Notes: generated from the letters alone by a model not told the origin. A DNA stretch of 64,000 nt from Lwoffella lincolnii (GCF_002014765.1 NZ_MUYT01000012.1:1-64000), one strand, 5' to 3'. Counted from the first letter of the stretch, positions 45,655 to 56,413 are shown. Made by a program: numbers and translations.

Positions 45655-48600
45655 ATGCCAAAGCGTACCGACATTAAATCCATTCTTATCATCGGTGCAG
45701 GCCCCATTGTCATCGGACAAGCCTGTGAATTTGACTATTCAGGCGCCCAAGCCTGCAAAGCCTTAAAAGAAGAAGGCTATCGGGTGATTTTGGTAAACTC
45801 AAATCCTGCCACCATCATGACCGACCCGTCCATGGCTGATGCCACTTATATTGAACCGATTACCTGGCAGACGGTAGAGCAAATCATTGCCAAAGAGCGT
45901 CCTGATGCCATTTTGCCAACCATGGGCGGACAGACGGCACTTAACTGTGCGCTTGACCTTGACAAACATGGCGTGCTTGCCAAATATGGCTGTGAGCTGA
46001 TTGGGGCGACCAAAGAAGCCATTGAAAAAGCCGAAGACCGTGAACTGTTTGATAAAGCCATGAAAAAAATCGGTCTGGAATGCCCCAAAGCAGAAATTGC
46101 ACAGAGCATGGATGATGCTTTTGCCATTCAAGCTAAGGTTGGTTTTCCGTGCATTATCCGCCCATCATTCACCATGGGGGGTTCTGGGGGTGGCATTGCT
46201 TATAACCGTGAGGAGTTTATTGAGATTTGTGAGCGTGGGTTTGACTTATCACCCACCCATCAGCTGCTCATTGACGAGAGTTTAATCGGTTGGAAAGAGT
46301 ATGAAATGGAGGTGGTGCGTGATAAAAACGACAACTGCATCATCGTCTGTTCCATTGAAAACTTTGACCCCATGGGCGTACATACAGGCGATTCCATCAC
46401 CGTCGCCCCTGCCCAAACCTTAACCGACAAAGAATACCAAATCATGCGTAATGCGTCCATCGCTGTGTTGCGTGAGATTGGTGTGGAGACAGGTGGCTCA
46501 AATGTCCAATTTGGCATCAATCCAAAAACAGGGCGTATGGTGGTGATTGAGATGAACCCACGAGTCAGCCGTTCATCAGCATTGGCATCTAAGGCGACAG
46601 GCTTTCCCATTGCCAAAATCGCTGCCAAACTTGCCGTCGGCTATACCCTAGATGAGCTAAAAAATGACATCACAGGGGGCAAAACCCCAGCGAGTTTTGA
46701 GCCTGCCATTGACTATGTGGTTACCAAAATGCCACGCTTTAACTTTGAAAAATTCCCCCAAGCTGAGAGCGTGCTAACCACTCAAATGAAATCAGTTGGC
46801 GAGGTGATGGCAATTGGTCGTAATTTTCAAGAATCCATGCAAAAGGCACTGCGTGGTCTGGAAATAGGGGCGACAGGCTTTGATGAGCAATTAGACTTTG
46901 AACAAAATGATGACAGCATCATCAGCACCTTAAAACTCAAACTCAAAACCCCCACCCCAGAACGCATTTTTTATATCGCTGATGCACTGCGTTTTGGCTT
47001 ATCGGTTGATGATGTTTTTGCTGACACCAACATTGACCCATGGTTTTTGGTGCAAATTGAGGACATTGTTCATACAGAAAATCAGCTAAAAACCCTTGGC
47101 ATGGGCGACTTAACCCCCAATTTACTACGCCGTCTTAAACGAAAAGGCCTCTCCGATGCACGCATTGCCAAATTGATGGGCGTGTCTGAAAAACAATTTC
47201 GCAAAACCCGTTGGAACATGGGCATTTATCCTGTGTACAAACGGGTGGATACTTGTGCCGCTGAGTTTGAAACATCAACCGCTTATATGTACTCAACATA
47301 TGATGAAGAGTGCGAGGCCAACCCATCAAATAAAGACAAAATCATGGTCATCGGTGGCGGCCCTAACCGTATCGGACAAGGCATTGAGTTTGATTATTGC
47401 TGTGTCCACGCCGCCCTTGCCATGCGTGAAGATGGCTATGAGACCATCATGGTGAACTGTAACCCTGAGACCGTTTCAACCGACTATGACACATCAGACC
47501 GTTTGTATTTTGAGCCAATTACCCTAGAAGATGTGCTTGAAATCGTACGCACCGAAAATCCTAAGGGCGTGATTGTGCAATATGGCGGACAAACGCCACT
47601 AAAACTTGCCCGCAGTCTTGAACAAGCAGGCGTTCCCATCATTGGCACAAGTCCTGATGCCATTGACCGAGCCGAAGACCGTGAACGCTTTTTACACATG
47701 ATACAAAAATTGGGTTTGACACAACCCAATAACAGCATCGTTAAATCCTTTGAAGAGGGCATATCAGAAGCCACCAAAGTAGGCTACCCCTTAGTTGTAC
47801 GCCCATCGTATGTTTTGGGCGGTCGTGCCATGGAGATTGTCTATAACGAAGATGAACTTAAACGCTACTTGCGTGATGCGGTGCAAGCGTCTCATGAAGC
47901 GCCTGTCCTGCTTGACCATTTCTTAGATGATGCCATTGAGGTGGATGTGGACTGTGTATCGGACGGCAAAGAGGTGGTGATTGGCGGCATCATGCAACAC
48001 ATTGAACAAGCAGGCGTGCACTCGGGCGATTCTGCTTGCTCCATTCCGCCTTACTCATTAAGTGATGACATTCAAGATGACATGCGTCGCCAAACCGTCG
48101 CCATGGCAAAAGAGCTTGGTGTGGTCGGCTTGATGAATGTGCAATTTGCCATCAAAGGTGAAACAGTCTATGTCTTAGAGGTTAACCCAAGAGCGTCTCG
48201 CACCGTGCCATTTGTCTCCAAATGTATCGGCGTGTCTTTGGCAAAAATCGCCGCCCGCTGTATGGCAGGACAGACTTTGGCAGAGCAAAACTTCACCCAA
48301 GAGATTGTGCCAAGTCATTATTCGGTCAAAGAAGCGGTGTTTCCTTTTGCCAAATTTCCAGGCGTTGACCCCATTCTTGGCCCTGAGATGAAATCCACAG
48401 GCGAGGTGATGGGTGTGGGGCAGACCTTTGGTGAGGCTTTTTATAAAGCGGTGACTGGTGGTAACCAAACCATTCCTGGTTTGCCCACCGAAGGTGAGAT
48501 CAAAACTGTGTTTATCTCAGTACGTGACAGTGATAAGTCCCACCTTGCCAAGGTTGCCCAGCAGTTTAAAGACTATGGCTTTAAGCTGGTGGCAACAGGT

Positions 48601-48912
48601 GGCACACAAGAATATCTGACCAATCAGGGCATTGAATGCGAGCGTATCAATAAAGTACGTGAAGGCAGACCACACATCTTAGATGCCATCAAAAACGGTG
48701 ATATTGACATCATCATCAACACCACCGAGGGCAAGCAGGCTCAAGAAGACTCATCATCTATCCGTCGCAATGCGTTGCAAAGTAAAGTATTTTATATGAC
48801 AACATTAAGTTCAGCCCAAGCCACCGCCACCGCCTATCAGGTGCAGTTACCGTTTGCAGTTTATCAGTTACAAGACTTACATCAATCAACTCACATAAAC
48901 CAACTTGCATAA
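45655..48912 (+). CDS. carB: Carbamoyl-phosphate synthase large subunit
   Basis: CarB makes carbamoyl phosphate from bicarbonate, ammonia and two ATP. It has the expected two homologous ATP-grasp halves: the first begins at [18 protein letters not shown], the second at [18 protein letters not shown] near residue 563. The C-terminal methylglyoxal synthase-like domain (about 945-1085) is the allosteric site for UMP and ornithine. The length of 1085 residues is normal. It is separated from carA by about 2.3 kb, an unusual break of a tight pair. Confidence 0.97.
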   Translation: MPKRTDIKSILIIGAGPIVIGQACEFDYSGAQACKALKEEGYRVILVNSNPATIMTDPSMADATYIEPITWQTVEQIIAKERPDAILPTMGGQTALNCALDLDKHGVLAKYGCELIGATKEAIEKAEDRELFDKAMKKIGLECPKAEIAQSMDDAFAIQAKVGFPCIIRPSFTMGGSGGGIAYNREEFIEICERGFDLSPTHQLLIDESLIGWKEYEMEVVRDKNDNCIIVCSIENFDPMGVHTGDSITVAPAQTLTDKEYQIMRNASIAVLREIGVETGGSNVQFGINPKTGRMVVIEMNPRVSRSSALASKATGFPIAKIAAKLAVGYTLDELKNDITGGKTPASFEPAIDYVVTKMPRFNFEKFPQAESVLTTQMKSVGEVMAIGRNFQESMQKALRGLEIGATGFDEQLDFEQNDDSIISTLKLKLKTPTPERIFYIADALRFGLSVDDVFADTNIDPWFLVQIEDIVHTENQLKTLGMGDLTPNLLRRLKRKGLSDARIAKLMGVSEKQFRKTRWNMGIYPVYKRVDTCAAEFETSTAYMYSTYDEECEANPSNKDKIMVIGGGPNRIGQGIEFDYCCVHAALAMREDGYETIMVNCNPETVSTDYDTSDRLYFEPITLEDVLEIVRTENPKGVIVQYGGQTPLKLARSLEQAGVPIIGTSPDAIDRAEDRERFLHMIQKLGLTQPNNSIVKSFEEGISEATKVGYPLVVRPSYVLGGRAMEIVYNEDELKRYLRDAVQASHEAPVLLDHFLDDAIEVDVDCVSDGKEVVIGGIMQHIEQAGVHSGDSACSIPPYSLSDDIQDDMRRQTVAMAKELGVVGLMNVQFAIKGETVYVLEVNPRASRTVPFVSKCIGVSLAKIAARCMAGQTLAEQNFTQEIVPSHYSVKEAVFPFAKFPGVDPILGPEMKSTGEVMGVGQTFGEAFYKAVTGGNQTIPGLPTEGEIKTVFISVRDSDKSHLAKVAQQFKDYGFKLVATGGTQEYLTNQGIECERINKVREGRPHILDAIKNGDIDIIINTTEGKQAQEDSSSIRRNALQSKVFYMTTLSSAQATATAYQVQLPFAVYQLQDLHQSTHINQLA

Positions 48913-48986
48913 ACCAGGAGATGCGGTAAAATAGGCATATTATTTTATTGATATCGTGTGTTTGTGTTCATTATGATGATTTATTG

Positions 48987-49014
48987 ACACTGGCAACCTT
49001 GCGTTTGCCAGTGT
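48987..49014 (+). terminator. Terminator after carB, in the greA leader
   Basis: ACACTGGCAA and TTGCCAGTGT pair perfectly around an eight-base loop, followed by TTATTTATGTTTTT. It stands 26 bases before greA. It may end the carB transcript or serve as an attenuator in the greA leader. Confidence 0.7.
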
Positions 49015-49039
49015 TTATTTATGTTTTTAAGGAAGAATT

Positions 49040-49516
49040 ATGCAACGCTATCCCATGACACCCCAAGGTTACGCTGCTTTAGAAGCAGAACTCAAACAGC
49101 TAAAAACCATTGACCGCCCACGCATCACCGCCGCCATTGCCGAAGCTCGTGAACATGGTGATTTAAAAGAAAATGCCGAATACCACGCCGCCCGTGAGCA
49201 ACAAGGGTTTTGTGAAGCTCGCATTCGTGACATCGAAGCCAAACTTGGCGGGGCTCAAATCATTGACCCTGCCAGCCTGCCACAAGAGGGACGAGTGGTG
49301 TTTGGGGTAACCGTTGTGATTGAAAACGTGGATACTGAAGAAGAAAAACGCTACAAGATTGTTGGTGATGATGAAGCTGATTTCAAAGCCAATAAAATTT
49401 CCATCAACTCACCCATCGCTCGGGGTTTGATTGGCAAATCAAAAGGGGACGAAGCTCGCATCGAGACACCCAGCGGTGTGGTGGAATATGAAATCATCGA
49501 AGTTCTTTATACATAA
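49040..49516 (+). CDS. greA: Transcription elongation factor GreA
   Basis: GreA rescues backtracked RNA polymerase by stimulating cleavage of the RNA 3' end. The N-terminal coiled coil (about 1-75) has the acidic tip [18 protein letters not shown] with D42 and E45 that reach the active site. The C-terminal FKBP-like domain ends with [12 protein letters not shown]. The length of 158 residues is standard. AAGGAAG precedes the ATG. It is monocistronic, with terminators on both sides. Confidence 0.96.
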   Translation: MQRYPMTPQGYAALEAELKQLKTIDRPRITAAIAEAREHGDLKENAEYHAAREQQGFCEARIRDIEAKLGGAQIIDPASLPQEGRVVFGVTVVIENVDTEEEKRYKIVGDDEADFKANKISINSPIARGLIGKSKGDEARIETPSGVVEYEIIEVLYT

Positions 49517-49563
49517 GACGTCTTTTATCATAAAGGCATATATCATAAAGGCATAACGTCATC

Positions 49564-49590
49564 AAAGCACCCACATGGGTGCTTTTTTTC
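49564..49590 (+). terminator. Intrinsic terminator of greA
   Basis: AAAGCACCC and GGGTGCTTT form a nine-base stem around ACAT with a run of T bases right after. It is preceded by a 14-base duplicated segment ATCATAAAGGCATA (49527-49555). Confidence 0.9.
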
Positions 49591-49674
49591 AGCTATAATA
49601 AAGTGAGCTGTTGATAATAATTGACAATAATGGACGAATACACAGGTAAAAATCATAAAAGTAACATTCATAAG

Positions 49675-49773
49675 ACTTCCTGCAAAACTGATGACCAATA
49701 ATCGGATTATCCTTATTGTATAAGGCTTTTATAAAAAATCTGAACCTAATAAAATTGTGGTTTTGCAGGAAGT
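49675..49773. mobile_element. Small palindromic (MITE-like) element upstream of fhs
   Basis: A 14-base segment, ACTTCCTGCAAAAC, and its exact reverse complement bracket 71 bases of AT-rich DNA without coding capacity. The total is 99 bases. This is the architecture of a non-autonomous element of an IS with such terminal repeats. No clear target duplication is visible, and its right end lies only 32 bases before the fhs start codon. Confidence 0.5.
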
Positions 49774-49805
49774 TTATATGAACTCACATAAAAAGGAAAA
49801 CCGCC

Positions 49806-51518
49806 ATGACCATGCTAAATGACCATCAAATCGCCCAAAACGCTGACATCAAACCCATTGATGACATTGGTAACAAAATCGGACTGACAGCCAAACATCT
49901 GATTCCCTATGGTAAGCATAAAGCAAAAATCGATTTAACAGACATGGCCAACCTGCCCAATCGACATGGCAAGCTGATTTTGGTAACCGCCATCAACCCA
50001 ACCCCAGCAGGTGAAGGTAAAACCACCGTTACCATCGGTTTGGCAGATGCCATTAATCAGCTGACCCCATCAACAGGTAAAACTGCCATGGTCGCCATGC
50101 GTGAACCATCTTTAGGCCCTGTTTTTGGCATGAAAGGTGGGGCAGCAGGCGGTGGCCATGCCCAAGTCATTCCCATGGAAGACATTAACTTACATTTCAC
50201 TGGCGACCTACACGCCATTGGGGCAGCCAATAATTTACTGGCAGCTCTAATCGATAATCACATCTATCAAGGCAATGCCCTTAATATTGACCCCAAACGA
50301 GTGCTGTGGCGGCGAGCCATCGACATGAATGACCGTCAATTACGCAACATCATCAGCGGTTGTGGTGATGCCACTGACGGCATGACTCGTGAAGATGGTT
50401 TTGACATCACGGTGGCATCGGAGGTCATGGCGGTGTTTTGCCTGGCAAATGACCTAAGCGATTTAAAAACCCGATTGGGCAACATGCTTGTCGCTTACAA
50501 CCGAGACAAACAGCCCATCTATGCCAAAGACTTACACGCACATGGAGCAATGACAGCCTTATTAAAAGATGCCATCAAACCCAATTTGGTGCAGACCCTA
50601 GAAGGCACACCTGCCATTGTGCATGGTGGACCTTTTGCGAACATTGCCCACGGTTGTAACTCGGTGATTGCCAGCAAAACCGCCTTGCATTTAAGCGACT
50701 ATTGCATCACTGAAGCAGGATTTGGCGCTGACCTTGGTGCTGAAAAATTCTGCGACATCAAGTGTCGCTTATCAGGACTACAACCTGACATGGCGGTGAT
50801 TGTCGCCACCATCCGAGCATTAAAATACAATGGTGGTGCTAAAAAAGATGAATTAATACAAGAAAACTTAAGTGCATTGCAACAAGGTTTGCCCAATTTG
50901 CTAAAACACATAGATAACATGCAAGGCATTTTTGGTCTGCCTGTGGTGGTTGCCATTAACCGTTTTATCACCGACACTCAAGCAGAAATCGACATGATAA
51001 CAGAAGCTTGTCAAAGTTTGGGGGTCAGTGTGGCGTTATGCGATGTGTGGGAAAAAGGCGGTCAAGGCGGTATCGAACTTGCCAAAAAGGTATTATCACT
51101 CACCGATGAATCAAAACACAACCCATCAAAAACAGCCCCATCATCATTTGGGTTTGCTTATGACGTCAATGACAGCATCAAAGACAAAATCCTTGCCATC
51201 AGTCAACGTGTCTATGGGGCAGATGATATTAAGCTGAGTGGCCATGCGCTGAATCAAATTCGCCGTTTAGAAAAATTAGGACTTGATAAACTGCCCATCT
51301 GTATGGCAAAAACACAATATTCTTTCAGCGATAACCCCAAACTATTGGGGCGACCCAAAGGGTTTACCATTCATGTGCGTGATTTGACCGTTGCCACAGG
51401 AGCAGGTTTTATCATCGCCATTTGTGGCAGTATCATGCGAATGCCAGGATTGCCCAAACAGCCAGCAGCGCAACACATTGATGTGAATGATGATGGTGAG
51501 ATTATAGGACTGTTTTAA
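49806..51518 (+). CDS. fhs: Formate--tetrahydrofolate ligase
   Basis: Fhs uses ATP to join formate and tetrahydrofolate to 10-formyl-tetrahydrofolate, a one-carbon source for purines. The P-loop is [16 protein letters not shown] near residue 60. It is followed by [19 protein letters not shown] and by [17 protein letters not shown]. The length of 570 residues is normal. AAAAGGA stands before the ATG. Not all gammaproteobacteria have this enzyme; purE and purK nearby share the need for formyl-tetrahydrofolate, but a gap and the oxygenase gene separate them. Its stop codon overlaps the start of a 14-base tandem repeat region. Confidence 0.95.
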   Translation: MTMLNDHQIAQNADIKPIDDIGNKIGLTAKHLIPYGKHKAKIDLTDMANLPNRHGKLILVTAINPTPAGEGKTTVTIGLADAINQLTPSTGKTAMVAMREPSLGPVFGMKGGAAGGGHAQVIPMEDINLHFTGDLHAIGAANNLLAALIDNHIYQGNALNIDPKRVLWRRAIDMNDRQLRNIISGCGDATDGMTREDGFDITVASEVMAVFCLANDLSDLKTRLGNMLVAYNRDKQPIYAKDLHAHGAMTALLKDAIKPNLVQTLEGTPAIVHGGPFANIAHGCNSVIASKTALHLSDYCITEAGFGADLGAEKFCDIKCRLSGLQPDMAVIVATIRALKYNGGAKKDELIQENLSALQQGLPNLLKHIDNMQGIFGLPVVVAINRFITDTQAEIDMITEACQSLGVSVALCDVWEKGGQGGIELAKKVLSLTDESKHNPSKTAPSSFGFAYDVNDSIKDKILAISQRVYGADDIKLSGHALNQIRRLEKLGLDKLPICMAKTQYSFSDNPKLLGRPKGFTIHVRDLTVATGAGFIIAICGSIMRMPGLPKQPAAQHIDVNDDGEIIGLF

Positions 51519-51526
51519 CTGGCTAA

Positions 51527-51568
51527 GTTTTAACTGATTGGTTTTAACTGATTGGTTTTAACGGATTA
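51527..51568. repeat. Three tandem copies of a 14-bp unit after fhs
   Basis: GTTTTAACTGATTG is repeated twice exactly (51527-51554) and a third copy is degenerate (GTTTTAACGGATTA). A fourth, weaker copy overlaps the last bases of fhs (51512-51526). Confidence 0.9.
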
Positions 51569-51627
51569 ACTAAATTGTGGCATCAGATTAAAGCCCAAAG
51601 AAGACAAAAACCCAAGGAGCTGTTTTT

Positions 51628-52251
51628 ATGCAATCCCCCATCAAGATGCCCCAATCATTCACCGTTGATGATTTTGTGGTGAACTGGCAAGCACGGCTGA
51701 CGGATGCTCATTTAGAGCGATTGGCCAATCAGGGGTTTGTGGTGTTAGATGATGTGTTCACCGACAAGGCATTAAAGGCATTGCAACTTGAAAGTGGCAG
51801 TTGTGAATATCAACAAGCTTCCTTGACCAAGGGTGAACAAATAACCCATATCCGTGGTGATAAAACCCGCTGGATAAACCAAGAGTGTGTTTTTGGCAGT
51901 CATTATTTAGCCAGCATTGACCAGCTGGCTAAACTGTGTAACCGCTTATTGTACACTGGCATTCAACACAGCGAAGCCCATTACGCCTATTATCCTGTTG
52001 GGCTTGGCTATCAATGGCATCAAGACAACCCACAAGGACGTCATGAGCGGATACTCTCAGCGGTGTTCTATCTTAATGATGACTGGGGTGATGAGGACGG
52101 TGGTGAGTTAAGCTTAATTGATTTGTCTGATAGTCAGCACCACATTTTACCAAAGGCCAATCGCTTGGTGCTGTTCCAAAGTGACTTAATGCACCAAGTG
52201 GAAATCACCAACCGCCAACGCCATTCCATCGCCACTTGGATGCGAAGATAA
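51628..52251 (+). CDS. 2-oxoglutarate/Fe(II)-dependent oxygenase
   Basis: A 207-residue dioxygenase of the prolyl-hydroxylase/YbiX type. Iron ligands are H131 and D133 in YQWHQDNP and the distal H189 in DLMHQVEI. The 2-oxoglutarate-binding Arg follows in RHSIATW. The N-terminal part is helical and includes LANQGFVVLDDVF. AAGGAG precedes the ATG with good spacing. The substrate is unknown; relatives act on proteins or small molecules. It forms a single unit downstream of fhs. Confidence 0.85.
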   Translation: MQSPIKMPQSFTVDDFVVNWQARLTDAHLERLANQGFVVLDDVFTDKALKALQLESGSCEYQQASLTKGEQITHIRGDKTRWINQECVFGSHYLASIDQLAKLCNRLLYTGIQHSEAHYAYYPVGLGYQWHQDNPQGRHERILSAVFYLNDDWGDEDGGELSLIDLSDSQHHILPKANRLVLFQSDLMHQVEITNRQRHSIATWMRR

Positions 52252-52605
52252 TCACCCCATGAAGAACAATCACCCCATGTTGACCACTGGGCATTTTGGC
52301 GATGATGCGGACTTGACCACCTAAAGTTTTAATATGCTTTATACTTTTGTAAGGTGGATAGGATATCTGTGTGTCTTTGCCACTTTATGGTTGGGAACAA
52401 GTACACCCATGACATGCCCATAATTTTTATCAGTTGTGACTGGCTAAGACGTGATTAGGTAGAAGAGAACTTATCATGACCCTTATTTTTTCGTTATTTA
52501 AAAACATGATAAAAATCAACAAGTTACATCAAGGCAAAAAAAATAGGGTAAAAAAGGTTATTTTTACGATAAGCCTTGATATGACTTATGTTTATCGGTT
52601 AGAAT
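52252..52605. other. Intergenic DNA between oxygenase gene and purE
   Basis: About 350 bases with no supportable gene. A 12-base duplication AATCACCCCATG occurs at 52250-52279. A possible 52-codon frame at 52477 has no ribosome site and was rejected. The following stretch is described as a candidate small RNA. Confidence 0.5.
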
Positions 52606-52724
52606 GCTTGTTCACCACCACATGCGTGGCTTAGAAACAAAAGCTAATTTTGCAAGCATTGTTCTTTCACCATGGTCCTACCACATTTAGCACCCTGTCA
52701 TCGCAATTGTTACAGGGTTTTTTA
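52576..52724 (+). ncRNA. Candidate small RNA with own promoter and terminator, upstream of purE
   Basis: TTGATA (52576-52581) and TAGAAT (52600-52605) are 18 bases apart. AATGCTTG (52603-52610) is repeated inverted at 52653-52660 around a smaller hairpin CCAC/GTGG. ACCCTGT (52692-52698) and ACAGGGT (52712-52718) with six T form an intrinsic terminator. A transcript of about 110 bases is possible and ends 90 bases before purE. The palindrome overlaps the -10 box, so the promoter or the outer stem may be wrong. I do not recognise the RNA. Confidence 0.4.
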
Positions 52725-52812
52725 TTGTTTTACGTTCTCTATTGCCCCTACCCCTTTTGCTCACCGCCAAATTTCGGTATGATGAAGCGTTTTAGGACGG
52801 AAAAAACTGACC

Positions 52813-53373
52813 ATGAATGCCATAAATAAAGATAAAAACCAACCGCTCACAACCGCCCCCATCACTTCCCCACAAGGCACGCCCAAAGTCGGCGTTATCA
52901 TGGGTTCACAATCAGACTGGGCAACCATGAAGCTTGGGGTGCAGTTATTGGCGGACTTTGATGTGCCATTTGTTTGTGAAGTGGTCTCTGCCCATCGCAC
53001 CCCTGACAGATTATTTGATTTTGCCAAATCTGCCAAAGACAACGGACTACAAGTCATCATCGCTGGGGCAGGTGGGGCAGCACACTTACCAGGAATGTGT
53101 GCCAGCCAAACCCCTTTGCCTGTGCTTGGTGTGCCAATCAAGTCATCTACCCTAAACGGCTGGGACAGTCTGCTGTCTATCGTACAGATGCCCAAAGGGG
53201 TGGCGGTAGGGACACTGGCGATTGGTACGTCAGGAGCGTATAACGCTGGTTTGTTGGCGATACAAATTTTGGCATTGCAGGATGCGTCTTTGGCTGATAA
53301 ATTAGACAGATTTCGTGAACAACAAACGAAGACCATTTTAACCAGCCCCATACCGGGAGTTATCAATTCTTAA
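52813..53373 (+). CDS. purE: 5-(carboxyamino)imidazole ribonucleotide mutase
   Basis: PurE moves the carboxyl group from N5 to C4 of carboxyaminoimidazole ribonucleotide in purine synthesis. The core begins at [15 protein letters not shown], with the signature [14 protein letters not shown] and [11 protein letters not shown]. The length is 186 residues, with about 22 extra at the N-terminus compared with E. coli. It precedes purK by 82 bases. The gene has its own possible promoter about 35-50 bases upstream (TATGAT near 52779). Confidence 0.94.
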   Translation: MNAINKDKNQPLTTAPITSPQGTPKVGVIMGSQSDWATMKLGVQLLADFDVPFVCEVVSAHRTPDRLFDFAKSAKDNGLQVIIAGAGGAAHLPGMCASQTPLPVLGVPIKSSTLNGWDSLLSIVQMPKGVAVGTLAIGTSGAYNAGLLAIQILALQDASLADKLDRFREQQTKTILTSPIPGVINS

Positions 53374-53455
53374 GCATTGACAAACGGATTTTTAAACATT
53401 GACAAGCGATGGTTAAAACCTATTTTTATTAAAACCTATTGATTAAGACAGCATT

Positions 53456-54721
53456 ATGACCACCAATCCAACCCCCAAAACCACCACAAACATAAGCACC
53501 AAGGCAACCAAAATCAAAACCATTGGCATCTTGGGTGGTGGGCAACTGGGTATGATGCTGGCTCAAGCCGCCTTACCACTTGGCTATCGCTGTGTGTTTT
53601 TGGAAGACAGCCCTAATTGCCCTGCCAGCTTGTATGGCAAGGTATATAGTAGCCAACAGTTTGAAGATTTTGCCAATCATGCAGACGTATTTACCTTAGA
53701 GTTTGAGAACGTTCCTGTCAAAACCGTGCAATGGCTACAAAAATTGTCTCAACCTAACCCAACGACTGACATTGATGTTGATGCCAATGTTGATGCTGAT
53801 GACGCACACAAATACGGCATGTATCCCCCAGCTTATGCCCTACAAGTCGCTCAAGACCGTCTGGCAGAAAAAAAGTTATTTAATGCACTGGACATTGCCA
53901 CTGTCCCCTTTATGCCAGTCAATAACAAAGAAGAACTGAACCAAGCGGTACAAACCTTGGGTCTACCACTGGTCGTTAAAACAAGCCGTGGCGGTTATGA
54001 TGGCAAAGGTCAATTTATTATCCGTCATCATGATGATGTCATCACCGCTTGGCAAAAGCTAGGCTCTGCCGTTACTGGTGATGGTTCATTGACTGCCACG
54101 CCTGCCCCTTTGATTGCTGAAAGTCTTATTGATTTTAGTCGTGAAGTGTCTATCATCGCTGTTCGAGGACAAGATGGGCAAGTGCGTTGTTATGATTTGG
54201 TAGAAAATTATCATCACAATGGTATCCTTGCTAAGAGCCAAGCCCCTGCTGTGGGTGTGGGAACATTACAAGAACAAGCTCACCATGCCATTACCAAATT
54301 ACTCACCCATTTGGACTATGTGGGCGTGTTGACGTTAGAGCTGTTTGTTAGCAAAAATGCCGATGGCATGCCGATTGTGTTGGCAAATGAAATCGCCCCA
54401 CGAGTACACAATTCAGGACATTGGAGCATTGAAGGGGCGATAACCAGCCAATTTGAAAACCATATCCGTGCGGTGGTTGGTCTGCCACTTGGCGATACTG
54501 ACAATGTACGTCCATCTGTGATGATAAATGTCTTGGGCCAATATCCTGATATCGATAAAGTATTGGCGATTGATGGCTGTCATTATCATACCTATCATAA
54601 ACAAGAACGCACCGAGCGTAAGATTGCCCACATCACTGTGATGCCCAACGACGTCAGCGACCTAGAGCCTGCCTTACAAGCATTGATTGCGTCATTGCCT
54701 AACAAGGTTGGCTTAGACTGA
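53456..54721 (+). CDS. purK: N5-carboxyaminoimidazole ribonucleotide synthetase
   Basis: PurK is the ATP-grasp enzyme that carboxylates aminoimidazole ribonucleotide, feeding PurE. The N-terminal domain begins at IGILGGGQLGMMLAQAA, and the ATP-grasp domain has VVKTSRGGYDGKGQ and NEIAPRVHNSGHWSIEGA. The length of 421 residues is above the E. coli 355; part of the gain is an acidic insert near residue 104 (DIDVDANVDADD) made of short repeats and a 15-residue N-terminal addition. Its stop TGA overlaps the yaiI start (TGATG), so yaiI was once translationally coupled. Confidence 0.94.
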   Translation: MTTNPTPKTTTNISTKATKIKTIGILGGGQLGMMLAQAALPLGYRCVFLEDSPNCPASLYGKVYSSQQFEDFANHADVFTLEFENVPVKTVQWLQKLSQPNPTTDIDVDANVDADDAHKYGMYPPAYALQVAQDRLAEKKLFNALDIATVPFMPVNNKEELNQAVQTLGLPLVVKTSRGGYDGKGQFIIRHHDDVITAWQKLGSAVTGDGSLTATPAPLIAESLIDFSREVSIIAVRGQDGQVRCYDLVENYHHNGILAKSQAPAVGVGTLQEQAHHAITKLLTHLDYVGVLTLELFVSKNADGMPIVLANEIAPRVHNSGHWSIEGAITSQFENHIRAVVGLPLGDTDNVRPSVMINVLGQYPDIDKVLAIDGCHYHTYHKQERTERKIAHITVMPNDVSDLEPALQALIASLPNKVGLD

Positions 54722-55133
54722 TGGGCATGAGCATTTGGGTAGATGCCGATGCCTGCCCTGTCATCGTCCGTGAGCTGATAGGCAAAACCGCCATCAGAAC
54801 ACAAACGCCTGCAATTTTTGTTGCCAATCAAGCCATTAAATTACCCAAATCACCCTTGATTGGCTTGCAAGTGGTGGAAGCAGGTTTTGATGTGGCTGAT
54901 GCTCACATCGTTAAGCACTGTCAGCGGGGGGATTTGGTGATTACCAATGACATTCCACTTGCCAGCGATGCGATAAATAAAGGGGCATCTGTCATCACCA
55001 CACGAGGGCAAGCATACACCGCTGACAACATCAAACAAGCCCTAAACATGCGTGATTTTATGGACATGATGCGTGGCACAGGGGCTTTGAACTGTTTCTT
55101 GAAATCTAACTAAATCTATCTTATAATATCCAA

Positions 55134-55205
55134 ATGAATAGATTAATCAGTATCAACGAAGCTTCCAAACAACTTGGCGTGTCCATCTCAACCTTACGCA
55201 AATGA
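55134..55205 (+). pseudogene. tnpA: tnpA remnant (MerR-type HTH start of a serine recombinase)
   Basis: Twenty-three codons, MNRLISINEASKQLGVSIST and then LRK, match the N-terminal helix-turn-helix of IS607-type TnpA. The next codon is TGA where the family has TGG (Trp), and DQIGVL continues in frame after it. That is what a G-to-A nonsense change would give. The rest of tnpA is missing, removed by a deletion that ends just before tnpB. Confidence 0.82.
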
Positions 55206-55240
55206 GACCAAATAGGTGTGCTTGTTAAGGCAGTACTACA

Positions 55241-56413
55241 ATGACAACCATTCGTGGACACATCATAGAGCTAACCCCCAACAACACCCAAGCCACCCAT
55301 CTCAAAAAGGCTTGTGGCGTTGCCAGATTTTCCTATAATTGGGCATTGAGCGAGTGGAAAAAGCAATATGAACAAGACAAACAATACCGTGATGACTGCC
55401 TAGCCAAAGGCATAACCATTGACGAAAACCGACTTAACAAACCATCACAAGGTAAACTAAGAAAACAACTTAATTCTATCAAGCGTGAACAATTCCCCTT
55501 TATGCTTGAAGTTACCAAATGCTCCCCACAACTTGCTATTATGCAACTAGGCGATGCCTTTAAACGCTTTTTTAAAGGTGAAAGCAAATATCCCCAATTT
55601 AGAAAGAAAGGCGTCAATGACCGCTTTTCTCTTTCCAACGACCAACTTAAATTAAAACTTAAAAAAGACAAGCCTTTTATTCAAATCCCCAATCTAGGCT
55701 TGGTAAGAATGCGTGAAAACTTACGCTTTGACGGTAAAATCCTATCCGCCAAAGTCTTTACAAAGGGCAGTAAATGGTTTGTGTCTATTGCTGTTGAATT
55801 AGATGACACACAAAAACCTTTACCCAAAACAGGTAAATCAGTCGGTTTAGACTTAGGCATTACCGATTTAGCCACACTATCAGATGGCACAAAAATCAAA
55901 GCCCTAAAACCACTTAAAAACAAACTTAAAAAACTGCAAAGATTGTCAAAATCTTTATCAAGAAAACAAAAAGGCAGTAGCAACCGTGAAAAGGCGAAAA
56001 CCAAGCTATCACGATTGCACCTTAAAATCTTTAACATCAGAAAAGACTTTTTACACAAACTCACAACTGATTTGGTAAAACGATTTGATGTGATTTGCAT
56101 TGAAAACCTTAACATCAAAGGTATGGTTAAAAATCGCAAGCTTGCAAGGTCTATCCATGATTTGGGATTTTATGAATTTAAACGGCAACTTATTTATAAA
56201 GCAAATCAATGGGGCAAGACAGTCAAAGAATTGGACAGGTTTTATCCAAGCTCTAAAACTTGTTCAAATTGCGGTTTTATTATGGCAAAAGAAAACTTGA
56301 CACTTGCGGTTAGACATTGGATTTGTCCTAGTTGCCATGCCAATCATGACCGTGATATTAATGCAAGTATCAATATTTTAAATCAGGCAGATAAGGTTTT
56401 AACTTTATCTTAA
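55241..56413 (+). CDS. tnpB: TnpB, RNA-guided nuclease of an IS607-type element
   Basis: A 390-residue TnpB (OrfB). The RuvC residues are intact: D204 in GLDLGITDL, E288 in CIENLNI, and D372 in HDRDINAS. The zinc ribbon has C341, C344, C362 and C365. The N-terminal helix-turn-helix region starts at RGHIIELTPN and includes ARFSYNWAL. The length is normal and no internal stop is present. Together these suggest an active guide-RNA nuclease, although its partner transposase is destroyed. The family acts by cutting empty target sites to keep the element in place. Confidence 0.93.
   Translation: MTTIRGHIIELTPNNTQATHLKKACGVARFSYNWALSEWKKQYEQDKQYRDDCLAKGITIDENRLNKPSQGKLRKQLNSIKREQFPFMLEVTKCSPQLAIMQLGDAFKRFFKGESKYPQFRKKGVNDRFSLSNDQLKLKLKKDKPFIQIPNLGLVRMRENLRFDGKILSAKVFTKGSKWFVSIAVELDDTQKPLPKTGKSVGLDLGITDLATLSDGTKIKALKPLKNKLKKLQRLSKSLSRKQKGSSNREKAKTKLSRLHLKIFNIRKDFLHKLTTDLVKRFDVICIENLNIKGMVKNRKLARSIHDLGFYEFKRQLIYKANQWGKTVKELDRFYPSSKTCSNCGFIMAKENLTLAVRHWICPSCHANHDRDINASINILNQADKVLTLS

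Noticed and set aside
52477..52635. Possible 52-codon gene before purE
   Set aside because: No ribosome site, composition like random AT-rich DNA, and it runs through a promoter-like and palindromic region.
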